DNA from: Oscillospiraceae bacterium
Lineage (GTDB): Bacteria > Bacillota > Clostridia > Oscillospirales > Oscillospiraceae
Assembly (NCBI GenBank): GCA_017397565.1
Contig: JAFQIL010000024.1
Coordinates: 1-36,057 of the forward strand
Direction: 5' to 3'
Length of the DNA stretch: 36,057 bases
A program made the translations under genes and the position numbers. Below are positions 1-7,916 of this stretch, piece by piece. The notes below the pieces were generated by a model. It worked only from the letters and a program-made list of their open reading frames with translations. It was not told where the DNA came from and made no database searches. Numbering within the stretch: position 1 is the stretch's first letter; each line of letters opens with the position of its first letter.

Positions 1-43
1 ATAGAGGTAGAGTAAGAGATAGAGATAGAGTAAGAGATAGAGG
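1..43. repeat. Purine-rich simple repeat at window edge
   Basis: The first 43 bases are imperfect repeats of AGAGATAG/AGAGTAAG units, purine-only apart from T. No gene is seen in bases 1-83. The tract may continue to the left of the window. Confidence 0.6.
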
Positions 44-83
44 ACAAGTGTAGGACACAGAGAGGTTATATCATACAAAAGAG

Positions 84-119
84 TTTAAAAATTCCAGATA
101 CCCAAGGGAGTATCTGGAA
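84..119 (-). terminator. Rho-independent terminator of the alcohol dehydrogenase gene
   Basis: On the minus strand a perfect 10-bp stem (TTCCAGATAC / GTATCTGGAA, arms 92-101 and 110-119) with an 8-base loop is followed by a run of five T residues. It lies 44 bases past the dehydrogenase stop codon. Confidence 0.85.
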
Positions 120-163
120 CGGTAGGTATATTATAAACGTGGTTCGTTTTCGCAGGGGTAAAG

Positions 164-1348
164 TCAAAGGGCTGCGGCCATTTGGTAAATTGCCAGCATA
201 TCCGCCTCGTAAAGGACTTTGGCAGAGCCCTGGCAGCCACCGGCAGCGGCACTGCATTTTTTGGCCATATCCTGCATTTCTGCCTCGGTTGGCTGAATGC
301 CCAATTCGGCAAAAGAAGTAGGCATGTGAATGCTGCGGAAGAACGCTTCTGTGGCTTCGATACCCTGCAGAGCGATCTGCTCATCGGTGCCATTGGCAGC
401 AACACCCATAACATTGACGGCAAACCGGCGGAAGCGGTGCAGACAGTCTTTGTAGACGTATCTTGCCCAGCTGCCCCAGATGGCGGCAAGACCGGCACCG
501 TGGGCCACATCGTAAAGACCGCCCATCTCATGCTCCAGCATATGGGAGGAGAAATCTCCGCCGTTGTTGCCGCAGCCGGTCAGACCGTTGTGAGCCAGAC
601 TGCCTGCCCACATGATCTCTGCCCGGGCATCATAATCCATGGGCTTTTCCACCAGAACTTTCGCGCTTTTTATGACGGTGCGCAGCAGCGCCTCAGCAAT
701 ACTGTCTGTGATCTCCATATTGCCGCCGGAGGTAAAGTAACGCTCCATTGTGTGCATCATGATGTCCACACAGCCGCAGGCGGTCTGATAGGCGGGCAGG
801 GTCATGGTCAGCTCCGGGTTCATAATGGCAAATCTGGGACGGCAGAGGTCATCGTCGTAGGCACGCTTTTCCCAGCCTTCTTCCTTGGTGATGACAGAGC
901 CCATGCTCATTTCGCTGCCGGTGGCGGCCAGAGTCAGCACCACACCAATGGGAAGACAGGCTTTCGCGCTGCGGGTATGCTCGTACAGATCCCAGACATC
1001 CCCTTCTTCGGCAAGACCAAAGGCGATAGCTTTAGCCGAGTCAATGACACTGCCGCCGCCGACGGCCAGAATGAAGTCAACGCCCTCCGCTTTCGCCAGC
1101 TCGATGCCCTTGTAAACCAGAGAAAGCCGGGGATTCGGCACTACGCCCCCCAGCTCTGTATAGGCAATGCCGGCAACATACAGAGCATCCCTGACACGGT
1201 CCAAAAGACCGGAGCGGACAACACTGCCGCTGCCGTAGTGGATCAAAACCTTTTTGGCGTCCTGTGCCTTGACAAGCTCACCTACCCGGGCTTCCGCGTT
1301 TCTGCCGAAAACCACATGGGTTGGTGTGTATAACTGAAAATCAAACAT
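164..1348 (-). CDS. Iron-containing alcohol dehydrogenase, butanol dehydrogenase/YqhD type
   Basis: A 394-residue group III alcohol dehydrogenase, a cytoplasmic enzyme that reduces aldehydes to alcohols with NAD(P)H; such enzymes re-oxidise cofactor in fermenting anaerobes. The N-terminal nucleotide-binding part shows GGGSVIDSAKAIA (97-109) and the family segment TLAATGSEM (139-147). The metal ligands are all present in the usual spacing: D195, H199, H269 and H283. Length fits the BdhA/YqhD/YugJ branch (about 387-390 residues). The frame stays open far upstream, but I chose the ATG at 1348 because GGAGG (1357-1361) sits in front of it, the family N-terminus begins there, and the upstream frame runs through repeats. 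It is a single-gene unit with its own promoter and terminator. Exact substrate, butyraldehyde or another aldehyde, cannot be read from sequence. Confidence 0.92.
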   Translation of the reverse strand: MFDFQLYTPTHVVFGRNAEARVGELVKAQDAKKVLIHYGSGSVVRSGLLDRVRDALYVAGIAYTELGGVVPNPRLSLVYKGIELAKAEGVDFILAVGGGSVIDSAKAIAFGLAEEGDVWDLYEHTRSAKACLPIGVVLTLAATGSEMSMGSVITKEEGWEKRAYDDDLCRPRFAIMNPELTMTLPAYQTACGCVDIMMHTMERYFTSGGNMEITDSIAEALLRTVIKSAKVLVEKPMDYDARAEIMWAGSLAHNGLTGCGNNGGDFSSHMLEHEMGGLYDVAHGAGLAAIWGSWARYVYKDCLHRFRRFAVNVMGVAANGTDEQIALQGIEATEAFFRSIHMPTSFAELGIQPTEAEMQDMAKKCSAAAGGCQGSAKVLYEADMLAIYQMAAAL

Positions 1349-1411
1349 AAGAGCAACCTCCTTAACGCGTGCTGCCTTGGGGATAACGGTCGTCACCGTG
1401 GTGTTAATTTT

Positions 1412-1440
1412 ATTATAACAACGGAAACGGGACAAATCAA
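1412..1440 (-). promoter_or_regulatory. Sigma-A promoter of the alcohol dehydrogenase
   Basis: Minus strand: TTGATT (1435-1440), 17-base spacer, TATAAT (1412-1417). Between the -10 and the gene lies a perfect small inverted repeat ACGGT-CGTC-ACCGT (1386-1399), placed in the leader where a repressor could bind; this last point is inference. Confidence 0.75.
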
Positions 1441-1473
1441 CCCGGAAAAAGGCGGTTGCTCCCTTGTACAGAA

Positions 1474-1703
1474 CCGCCCTTTCGAGCGAATGCTTCATCG
1501 ATACGCGCCGGAAGGGACTGCGACTCGCCAAGAGCCGCCTTTGGCGGTTGCTCGCTTGCACAGCGCCTGCGGGCGCTAGTCGTTTGCGTTGCCGTCCGGG
1601 AATGGACGGCAACCAAGGTGTCCTGCCCGTCCAGCCGGGCAGGAGCAACAGTCCACCGGACTGTTGCATTTTAGACTTTCGAGTCCCTTCCGGCAAAAAA
1701 ATA
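1474..1703. repeat. Hairpin element with tRNA-Arg-tail inverted ends, copy 1
   Basis: This copy shares two blocks with copy 2 (1953-2121): 46 bp at 1474-1519 and 122 bp at 1582-1703, the second with one mismatch. Its core is bracketed by an inverted repeat, GCCGGAAGGGACT (1507-1519) and AGTCCCTTCCGGC (1682-1694). That sequence is the T-stem/acceptor 3' strand of the nearby tRNA-Arg. Inside are perfect hairpins: GTTGCCGTCC/GGACGGCAAC (1588-1613), a CCTGCCCG-type hairpin (1622-1643) and GCAACAGTCC/GGACTGTTGC (1645-1667). About 61 bp present only in this copy (1520-1581) adds two more hairpins. No coding capacity is credible. Confidence 0.85.
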
Positions 1704-1952
1704 AGAGAGAGAGCAGAAGTAATTTCACTTTGCAAGAGGGAGAACGTGTTCAGTTTCCGTCCACATCCGTACCGGATACGTCCGGAAACTGAAGGACTCT
1801 CCCACGGGCTTCGTCGGAGGCAGGGTTGCACTGCTGCGTTCCCCTTTCGGGGAACATCCGCCAGCAAGCCTTGCTCCTCCTCTCCCCACAAAGCCTTGGC
1901 TTTGCGGGGGCCCCTTGTGTCAGGTCTCAATGTTACCCTCCCTTTGGTCGAG
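1704..1952. other. Gene-free spacer between the two tRNA-tail elements
   Basis: It contains further short hairpins: an imperfect one with CAGTTTCCG/CGGAAACTG arms (1751-1792), CCCC-TTTC-GGGG near 1841-1852, and GCAAAGCC-like palindromes near 1888-1906. I see no gene, although a long minus-strand frame crosses it. Confidence 0.6.
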
Positions 1953-2121
1953 CCGCCCTTTCGAGCGAATGCTTCATCGATACGCGCCGGAAGGGACTCG
2001 TTTGCGTTGCCGTCCGGGAATGGACGGCAACTAAGGTGTCCTGCCCGTCCAGCCGGGCAGGAGCAACAGTCCACCGGACTGTTGCATTTTAGACTTTCGA
2101 GTCCCTTCCGGCAAAAAAATA
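1953..2121. repeat. Hairpin element with tRNA-Arg-tail inverted ends, copy 2
   Basis: Same unit as copy 1 but lacking the 61-bp extra segment. The inverted ends are a perfect 15-bp pair, GCCGGAAGGGACTCG (1986-2000) and its complement (2098-2112). Both match the 3' end of tRNA-Arg(ACG), which lies just beyond the terminator. The right-hand tail runs directly into that terminator. Confidence 0.88.
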
Positions 2122-2148
2122 TGGGATAGGCGAAAGCCTATCCCATAT
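2113..2148 (-). terminator. Terminator of tRNA-Arg
   Basis: A perfect 13-bp stem (arms 2119-2131 and 2136-2148) with a GAAA/TTTC loop, followed on the minus strand by seven T residues. On the plus strand it would also terminate reading out of the tRNA-tail element, with a shorter T run. Confidence 0.88.
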
Positions 2149-2151
2149 TTT

Positions 2152-2228
2152 TGGTACGCCGGAAGGGACTCGAACCCCCGACCTACTGATTCGTAGTCAG
2201 TCACTCTATCCAACTGAGCTACCGGCGC
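2152..2228 (-). tRNA. tRNA-Arg (anticodon ACG)
   Basis: A 77-base cloverleaf on the minus strand. The acceptor stem GCGCCGG/CCGGCGT closes with a terminal G-U pair, and the anticodon loop CTACGAA on a 5-bp ACTGA/TCAGT stem gives anticodon ACG. The T-loop is TTCGAGT, and ACCA is encoded at the 3' end (2152-2155). It decodes CGN arginine codons, normally after A34 is deaminated to inosine. Its 3' end is the parent sequence of the repeats at 1474-2121. Confidence 0.96.
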
Positions 2229-2251
2229 ATGTGCACCCAAAGTGCCTAAGT

Positions 2252-2280
2252 ATATTAGCACAAGGTTCCAAAAAATGCAA
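2252..2280 (-). promoter_or_regulatory. Promoter of tRNA-Arg
   Basis: Minus strand TTGCAT (2275-2280), 17-base spacer, TAATAT (2252-2257), about 24 bases before the mature tRNA 5' end. Confidence 0.7.
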
Positions 2281-2352
2281 GCCTTTTTTTCAAAAATACC
2301 GAAAAATTTTTCGCTTCCAAAAGAGGGGGAAAAGGGTTTAGAATTAATTGGG

Positions 2353-2381
2353 TTGAAACATACGCTTTTCCGTAGTATACT
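2353..2381 (+). promoter_or_regulatory. Promoter of mutY
   Basis: TTGAAA (2353-2358), 17-base spacer, TATACT (2376-2381). The expected transcript start (near 2388) leaves a very short leader before the ribosome binding site. Confidence 0.82.
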
Positions 2382-2402
2382 TATACCATGGAGGTGGTAG
2401 CG

Positions 2403-3446
2403 ATGGCTTGGTCAAAACTGAAAAAATTGCCCGGGGCATTGCTGCCCTGGTATGAAGCAAGCAAACGGGATCTGCCCTGGCGAAAGACCAAAGATCCCTA
2501 TCCTGTTTGGCTTTCGGAGATCATGCTGCAGCAGACCCGGGTGGAGGCGGTGAAGAGTTATTTTCACCGCTTTTTGCAGGAAATTCCGGATATTCCCGCC
2601 TTGGCAAGCTGCGATGACGGGCTTTTACACAAGCTTTGGGAGGGCCTTGGCTACTACAGCCGGGTTCGCAATCTCAAGAAGGCGGCGCAGGCGGTAGTTA
2701 CGGAGCATAACGGGGTGTTTCCCCGGGAGTATGCCGCGGTGCGTGCCTTGCCCGGCATCGGTGATTACACCGCCGGGGCGATCTGCTCCATTTGTTATGA
2801 TATGCCTACGCCTGCCGTGGACGGAAATGTGCTGCGGGTCATCACCCGGCTGACAGAGGATGCCACCCCCATTGATCAGCCGGCATTCAAGAATCGGGTA
2901 AGGGAGGAATTGGCTGCCGTTTATCCTGCCCGGGCGGGCGATTTTACCCAGGCACTCATGGAGCTGGGGGCGACGGTCTGCGGCCCGAACCGGAAGCCGG
3001 AATGCGAAAGCTGTCCTTGTCGGGGGTTCTGCGGTGGCTGTCTTCACGGTACGGCGGAAAAATACCCGGTCAGACCGGAGAAAAAAGGCAGAAAGCTGGA
3101 AGAAATGACTGTGTTTATTCTCAGCTGTGACGGAAGCTGCGCCCTGCGCAAGCGGGAAAGCACCGGACTGCTGGCAGGGCTTTGGGAGTTTCCCCATGTG
3201 CCGGGAAAGCTGGAAACCGGGGATGCTTTGGCGGCTTTGGAGGCCATGGGCATCAGACCCCGGGAGCTGAAAAGGACGGTAGACAAAAAGCATATCTTTA
3301 CCCACATTGAGTGGAATATGCGTGGCTACTATCTGGAGGTGGCAGAGCCTAATGGTGATATGGTATGGCTGACCCCGGAGGAAGTCCGGAAAGAAGCCGC
3401 CCTCCCCACAGCCTTTCGCCAGTTTTGGGAGCAGGATGCACCTTGA
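2403..3446 (+). CDS. mutY: A/G-specific adenine DNA glycosylase MutY
   Basis: A 347-residue base-excision repair enzyme that removes adenine mispaired with 8-oxoguanine. The HhH-GPD core shows the LPWR start region, SEIMLQQT with the catalytic Glu at residue 39, the helix-hairpin-helix LPGIGDYTAGAI, and VDGNVLRV with the catalytic Asp at 140. An iron-sulfur loop follows with Cys at 193, 201, 204 and 210. Its first spacing is C-x7-C, where well-studied enzymes have x6. The C-terminal part (about 230-340) is the Nudix-like 8-oxoG recognition domain with GLLAGLWEFP. An ATG at 2388 is in frame, but I prefer 2403 because GGAGG (2390-2394) lies 8 bases before it. The gene is monocistronic, between a sigma-A promoter and a strong terminator. 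Confidence 0.95.
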   Translation: MAWSKLKKLPGALLPWYEASKRDLPWRKTKDPYPVWLSEIMLQQTRVEAVKSYFHRFLQEIPDIPALASCDDGLLHKLWEGLGYYSRVRNLKKAAQAVVTEHNGVFPREYAAVRALPGIGDYTAGAICSICYDMPTPAVDGNVLRVITRLTEDATPIDQPAFKNRVREELAAVYPARAGDFTQALMELGATVCGPNRKPECESCPCRGFCGGCLHGTAEKYPVRPEKKGRKLEEMTVFILSCDGSCALRKRESTGLLAGLWEFPHVPGKLETGDALAALEAMGIRPRELKRTVDKKHIFTHIEWNMRGYYLEVAEPNGDMVWLTPEEVRKEAALPTAFRQFWEQDAP

Positions 3447-3460
3447 CAAAATAGAAAGAC

Positions 3461-3501
3461 AGCGCATCTGAAGCGGACATCCGTTTTAGGTGCGCTTTTT
3501 A
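3461..3501 (+). terminator. Terminator of mutY
   Basis: A 17-bp stem (3461-3477 with 3480-3496) that pairs fully if G-U pairs are allowed, followed by TTTTTAT. Confidence 0.87.
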
Positions 3502-3601
3502 TAAAATAGAAAAATTGTAAAAATTTTAGTAACCAAAGACTGGGAATTGTCGCTATATAGAGTGAGAGGATAGATTCAAGAGAGAAAGGGGGGCGATCAA
3601 G

Positions 3602-4162
3602 TTGGAGGATGCACATATTGTGCAGCTGTATCTGCAGCGGGATGAAAGCGCCATTGATGCCACCGCCAGCCGATACGGCATGCGCCTGCGGAATCTGGCA
3701 AACAGCATCTTACAGGACATTCATATGGCCGAAGAGTGTGAAAACGATACCTACCTTGCGGCCTGGAACAGTATCCCTCCACACGAGCCCTTTACATATC
3801 TGTTTGCTTTTTTAGCACGAATTACCCGGCATTTGGCACTGGATCGTTGTCGGGAACAGAGTAGGAAGAAACGAAATGTTCTGCTTGTAGAATTGACCCG
3901 GGAAATGGAGCAGTGTATTCCGGGTACCGGTAATGTAGAGGGGAGCGTAGATGCCCGGATGCTGGGCGTTGCGATCAGTAAATTTCTTCGGGAAATTTCT
4001 GAGGAACGAAGACTGGTTTTCCTGCGGCGGTACTGGTATATGGATTCCGTTGCAGAGATTGCAAAGGGTTTTTCTTTAAGTGGGAGCGCGGTGAAAACGA
4101 TGCTGTTTCGCATCAGACAGGAACTGAAAAGTTATTTGAGAAAGGAGGGACTTATTCCGTGA
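3602..4162 (+). CDS. ECF-type RNA polymerase sigma factor
   Basis: A 186-residue sigma factor of the extracytoplasmic-function group. Region 2 covers roughly residues 5-85; the stretch ending FAFLARITRHLALDRCRE is the region 2.4-like helix that reads the -10 element. A loosely conserved linker follows, then region 4 at about 125-180 with a helix-turn-helix (SVAEIAKGFSLSGSAVKTML) for the -35 element. Start is TTG at 3602 behind GGGGGG (about 8 bases); no suitable ATG lies nearby. The stop overlaps the start of the anti-sigma gene by 4 bases (GTGA), so the two are translationally coupled. A weak ECF-like promoter (GTAACC at 3529-3534, GTCGC about 14 bases on) could make it autoregulated, but this is only a candidate. 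Confidence 0.9.
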   Translation: MEDAHIVQLYLQRDESAIDATASRYGMRLRNLANSILQDIHMAEECENDTYLAAWNSIPPHEPFTYLFAFLARITRHLALDRCREQSRKKRNVLLVELTREMEQCIPGTGNVEGSVDARMLGVAISKFLREISEERRLVFLRRYWYMDSVAEIAKGFSLSGSAVKTMLFRIRQELKSYLRKEGLIP

Positions 4163-5352
4163 GAGCAGATGAAATGTTGGACTGCCTGGAATTTTTGGAT
4201 TCGGATTTGATAGAAGCGGCTGCGCAGCCGCCCACAGCCCGGAAAAAGAGTCCCTTTGGGTGGCAGCTGCGGACCATTGCGGCGACGATTGCAATTTTGT
4301 TTTCAGTAGATTTAATAGCCTTTGTTTTCAAATCCCGACCTTCGGATGTCCATTTGGATCATCCGTCCCAACCAACCTTTGTTACACAGCCTACGGAGGT
4401 GCCGGTACCGTCAAACCCGGTGGTCAGCGAGCCTGTGGAGCAGACCGGTGAAGTGATCTATCTGATGTTGGATATCAATCCCTCCTTCCGGTTTGCGGTG
4501 AAGGATGGAACTGTTTTGGAATGTGAGGCAGGCAATCAGGATGCAGAGCGGATTCTGGATCAGTTGGAATTGGTAGATCAGCCCATGGAAAGCGCTGTTT
4601 CTTTGGTGATGCAGGCTCTGATCAATGAAGGTTATATGAATGTGGAAGACTCTGCCCCGATACTGCTGCTGTCTGCTACAGAAAATGAAGCCTCTGCGCA
4701 GCTGCTGCACGAAGTTTTGTTGACGGTGAATGATTGTGTTTTGCAAAATGAGAAGAATTGCTTTGTGGTTACCCAGCAGATCACAGATGCAGAGGCTGCC
4801 GAGCAGTTGGCCCAGCAGTACAATACATCTCTTGGCAAAATGCAGTATGTGCTGAAACTGCTGCGGGAAGAAACGGGACTTTCGGAGGAAGAAGCTTCTG
4901 CTTTGACCTTGATAGAGCTGTTTGACATAGATATTGAAAAACGGCTGATCGAGCCACCTTACAAAGTGGATGATATCGATGAGTGCGGAGAGCGAGCCTT
5001 GTATGTGGGCACTACGGATAGCTATATCAGTTATGTTTCTTGGCAAAAGATTCCCCCGGAGGAACAGCAACTGCTTCAGGAAATGTATCCACCGGAGGCG
5101 TTGGAAATTATGTTCGGTCCACAGGTATGGAGTACGGTGCCCAATGTGGTAGGGCTGAGTGTGCAAGAAGCGGTGGCTCTGTTTTACAGCCAAAACTTAG
5201 CGCCCCGACTCTGTTATGCGGACAATAAAGATGTCAGAATAACCGAGGGATATACTGACGGCACTTGCTATTATCAGGATATTTCTCCGGGTAGACTCTG
5301 GAATTCCCAAGCCAGTATCCAAATTTACATTCTGCTTACAGAGCCGGAGTGA
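4159..5352 (+). CDS. Membrane anti-sigma factor with RsgI/SEAL-like domain and C-terminal PASTA-like domain
   Basis: A 397-residue single-pass membrane protein. Residues 1-32 are cytoplasmic and carry a short acidic helix (EMLDCLEFLDSDLIEAA), the probable sigma-binding segment. A membrane span lies at about 36-57 and a Pro/Val/Thr-rich linker at 60-96. Residues 98 to about 250 resemble the extracellular middle domain of RsgI, including the signature LDINPS (N107-P108). In the RsgI/SEAL family, autoproteolysis precedes regulated intramembrane proteolysis. Residues 327-393 start VPNVVGLSVQEAV, a PASTA-type repeat; in other proteins these bind peptidoglycan fragments or beta-lactams. Start is GTG at 4159, with AAAGGAGGG upstream, overlapping the sigma stop codon. 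Inference: it holds the ECF sigma factor at the membrane and releases it on a cell-wall cue. Confidence 0.8.
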   Translation: MRADEMLDCLEFLDSDLIEAAAQPPTARKKSPFGWQLRTIAATIAILFSVDLIAFVFKSRPSDVHLDHPSQPTFVTQPTEVPVPSNPVVSEPVEQTGEVIYLMLDINPSFRFAVKDGTVLECEAGNQDAERILDQLELVDQPMESAVSLVMQALINEGYMNVEDSAPILLLSATENEASAQLLHEVLLTVNDCVLQNEKNCFVVTQQITDAEAAEQLAQQYNTSLGKMQYVLKLLREETGLSEEEASALTLIELFDIDIEKRLIEPPYKVDDIDECGERALYVGTTDSYISYVSWQKIPPEEQQLLQEMYPPEALEIMFGPQVWSTVPNVVGLSVQEAVALFYSQNLAPRLCYADNKDVRITEGYTDGTCYYQDISPGRLWNSQASIQIYILLTEPE

Positions 5353-5366
5353 AAGGAGAAACTGTT

Positions 5367-7862
5367 ATGAGAAAATACTTGCTGATTTTATCTTTGATTT
5401 TGCTGTTGGGCATGTTTGTGATCTGCGCCTCTGCGGAGGATACGATTTCCGGAACCTGTGGCGATGTGAAGTGGGTAGTAGATACAAGCACCCAGACACT
5501 GACGATCTCGGGCAAAGGCGCGATCCCGGATTTTGCCTATGCTCCCTTTGGCTGGAATGAATATAGTCCCTGGCACAAGCATGTGACGCATATAAGAAAG
5601 GTTGTCATCGGTGAGGGGATCACAAGAATCGGTAATTTTGCTTTCGGCGAAATGCGCTACATAAACAGTGTGACGCTTCCTGCAAGCTTGAAAGAAATTG
5701 GTGAAGCGGCCTTTTTTGGGTGCTACCAGCTGTCTGAATTGACCATTCCCGGCAAAGTGACCGGTATCGGCAGATATGCTTTCGGTGAGTGCAAAAGTCT
5801 GAAGAGTCTGGATATTCCCGATAGCGTACAGACAATGGGCGATTTTGTGTTTTATCGTTGCGTGGAACTAAAATCCGTTCAATTACCCCAGGGGCTGAAG
5901 ACCCTGGGGGAAGGTGTGTTCCAAAACTGCGTAGAACTGGAAGAAATCGAAATACCCGATTCTGTAACAAGTATTGGTGCAACTTGTTTTTCCTGCTGTA
6001 ACAGCTTGAAAAAACTGGAGTTGCCTGAATCTGTTCAGACCATTGGAGCGCGAGCCTTTGAGAGCTGCTGGCTATTGGAAGAGATTGTGATCCCCCAAGG
6101 GGTTACCAAGCTTAGCAGCGGATTGTTTTTTAATTGCAAGAAACTCACGAGCATTACCATTCCGGACTCTGTAACGGAATACGAGTCACGGGTTTTTGCC
6201 AGCTGTGAGTCTTTGGTAGCCTTTGCGGTTCCGGAGCAAGTCACAAAGATTCCGATGCAATTGTTTATGGGATGCCATCAGCTTATATCGGTGCAGCTGC
6301 ACGAGAAGATAACGGTCATTGATGACAGCGCCTTTGCCAATTGCGGCAATTTGCGGCAGCTTTCCATTCCTTCCGGTGTCAGCTACATTGGCCCCGGAGC
6401 CTTTTCCAACTGTCCTGCGCTGACGAGTGTGGTTGTTCCCACTGGGGTACAGGCATTGTTAAACGATACCTTTGCCGGATGCAGAGGTCTTGTCAGTGTG
6501 GAATTACCGGAGGGACTGACGAAAATCGGGGATAGAGCCTTTGCTGAATGCAGCAACCTCCCGCAGCTTCAGCTTCCCCAAACGGTAACGGAGATTGGGG
6601 AAGGGGCGCTGCAGGGCTGTTCCAGGCTGACACAGCTTCATATCCCCGGTGGTGTCACCAGGATCGGCCGATCAGCCTTCCGCGCTTGCAAAAGCCTTAC
6701 CGGTGTGGTGATTTCCCCCAATGCCAGCTACGGTACGGGTGTCTTTGACGGAAGCTATATGTTTGCCGAATGCAAATCGCTGTATGAAATAACGCTGCCA
6801 AGCAGCTGGACGCAAATTCCCATGGGTATGTTTTCAGATTGTGAGCATCTGATGGATTTGGATGTACTCCAAGGCAGGACGGCTCTTGGCAAATATGCTT
6901 TTCAGAATTGTGAAGGCTTGACCCAGATCGTAATTCCTGCCAGCATTACATCGATAGATATCGGTGCGTTTTCCGGCTGCACCAATCTGCAATTCATAGA
7001 TTTTGCAGGGGATGCTCCCGATATGGGGATGTATTGCTTCTCCGGAGTAAATGCAAATGCTTATTACCCCGCAGGAAACACAACCTGGACGGAAAGTGTG
7101 AAGCAGAACTACGAAGGAAAAATCTCTTGGGCTGAGGGAAATTCGGAGCGTCACAATCTGGTGATCGATCCGGGGGTGGCCCCCACCTGCACGGAGCCGG
7201 GACTTACCCGGGGGAGACACTGTGCAGACTGCGGCGAGGTGACGGTTGCGCAAAAACCCATACCGCCACTGGGGCATAGTTACCGGCAGCTTAACATCGC
7301 TCAACCGGATTGTACAAAACCCGGAACGCTGACCCTATACTGCGATGCTTGCGCAGGAGAAGTGAAAGAACCGATTCCGGCTGGCGAACATACGATGACG
7401 GGGTGGCAAAGGGTCAGAAAGCCAACCTGGAGTGCCACAGGCTTGGAGCGAAGAAATTGTGTGGATTGTAATTATACAGAGGAGCGGGTGATTCCAAAGT
7501 TGGAGGTGAACCTGCCGAATACACAGCCGTCTACAAATCCTGCAACCCAGCCCACAGAGCCGGTAACTGAGCCCACAGAGCCGGTAACTGAGCCTACAGA
7601 GCCGGTAACTGAGCCTACAGAGCCGGTAACTGAGCCTACAGAGCCGGTTACTGAACCAACGGATCCTGTGACCCAACCGACAGAAGCTGTGACCCAACCC
7701 TTTGAGCAGGAGACACAACCTTCGAAACCGGCTGATCCCGGTCAGTCTGAAATGCCGGAGCATTCGGGGCCGGGTCTGCTGCGGATTCTGCAAATCGCGG
7801 TTTTGGCAGCGGTTGTTGTGGCAGTTGTTGCAATCACTTGGTGGCAGAGGCGGAGCCACTGA
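5367..7862 (+). CDS. BspA-type leucine-rich repeat surface protein, large
   Basis: An 831-residue exported protein. It has a signal peptide (residues 1 to about 23, ending CASA) and a BspA-type N-terminal module (SGTCGDVKW, LTISGKGAIPD). About twenty LRR_5 repeats follow, each about 23 residues with the pattern IG..AF..C..L..I.IP. A Cys-rich segment comes next (GRHCADCGEV and GHSY motifs, about 600-690), then a Thr-Glu-Pro-Val stalk (about 730-770). The C-terminal membrane span (about 800-825) ends in WWQRRSH. No LPxTG sorting signal is present, so it is probably membrane-anchored through its tail with the repeats outside. The frame opens at 5349, but I chose ATG 5367 because AAAGGAG (5352-5358) precedes it. 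It lies 14 bases after the anti-sigma gene, so the operon links it to that sensor. Members of this family bind host or neighbour-cell ligands; the ligand here is unknown. Confidence 0.9.
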   Translation: MRKYLLILSLILLLGMFVICASAEDTISGTCGDVKWVVDTSTQTLTISGKGAIPDFAYAPFGWNEYSPWHKHVTHIRKVVIGEGITRIGNFAFGEMRYINSVTLPASLKEIGEAAFFGCYQLSELTIPGKVTGIGRYAFGECKSLKSLDIPDSVQTMGDFVFYRCVELKSVQLPQGLKTLGEGVFQNCVELEEIEIPDSVTSIGATCFSCCNSLKKLELPESVQTIGARAFESCWLLEEIVIPQGVTKLSSGLFFNCKKLTSITIPDSVTEYESRVFASCESLVAFAVPEQVTKIPMQLFMGCHQLISVQLHEKITVIDDSAFANCGNLRQLSIPSGVSYIGPGAFSNCPALTSVVVPTGVQALLNDTFAGCRGLVSVELPEGLTKIGDRAFAECSNLPQLQLPQTVTEIGEGALQGCSRLTQLHIPGGVTRIGRSAFRACKSLTGVVISPNASYGTGVFDGSYMFAECKSLYEITLPSSWTQIPMGMFSDCEHLMDLDVLQGRTALGKYAFQNCEGLTQIVIPASITSIDIGAFSGCTNLQFIDFAGDAPDMGMYCFSGVNANAYYPAGNTTWTESVKQNYEGKISWAEGNSERHNLVIDPGVAPTCTEPGLTRGRHCADCGEVTVAQKPIPPLGHSYRQLNIAQPDCTKPGTLTLYCDACAGEVKEPIPAGEHTMTGWQRVRKPTWSATGLERRNCVDCNYTEERVIPKLEVNLPNTQPSTNPATQPTEPVTEPTEPVTEPTEPVTEPTEPVTEPTEPVTEPTDPVTQPTEAVTQPFEQETQPSKPADPGQSEMPEHSGPGLLRILQIAVLAAVVVAVVAITWWQRRSH
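7557..7682 (+). repeat. 21-bp tandem repeat coding the Thr-Glu-Pro stalk
   Basis: Six 21-bp units beginning GAGCCGGTAACTGAGCC encode the seven-residue unit EPVTEPT. Units two to four are identical and the last two have diverged. Unit length is a multiple of three, so copy-number change would alter stalk length without breaking the frame. Confidence 0.85.
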
Positions 7863-7916
7863 TAAATGGAGCAAGCATATTCTAAGGGCTGAAATAGGAA
7901 AACAGGAGGAAATACA

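Noticed and set aside
182-1333. A 383-residue plus-strand frame opposite the alcohol dehydrogenase
   Set aside because: It is the antisense shadow of a real gene; its His/Gly-rich composition mirrors codon bias and there is no ribosome binding site or known domain.
1349-2074. A 242-residue N-terminal extension of the alcohol dehydrogenase frame
   Set aside because: It crosses duplicated hairpin repeats, has no family similarity, and a promoter, a GGAGG site and the family N-terminus lie just at the ATG at 1348.
1474-2121. CRISPR array
   Set aside because: There are only two units, they are long and palindromic, the spacing is not regular and no cas gene is near.
2031-2261. A small minus-strand frame across tRNA-Arg
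   Set aside because: It translates the tRNA itself and the repeat beside it.
1349-2290. Integrative element at tRNA-Arg
   Set aside because: No integrase or cargo genes are present and the tail copies are in inverted, not simple direct, order; a remnant cannot be excluded but is not supported.
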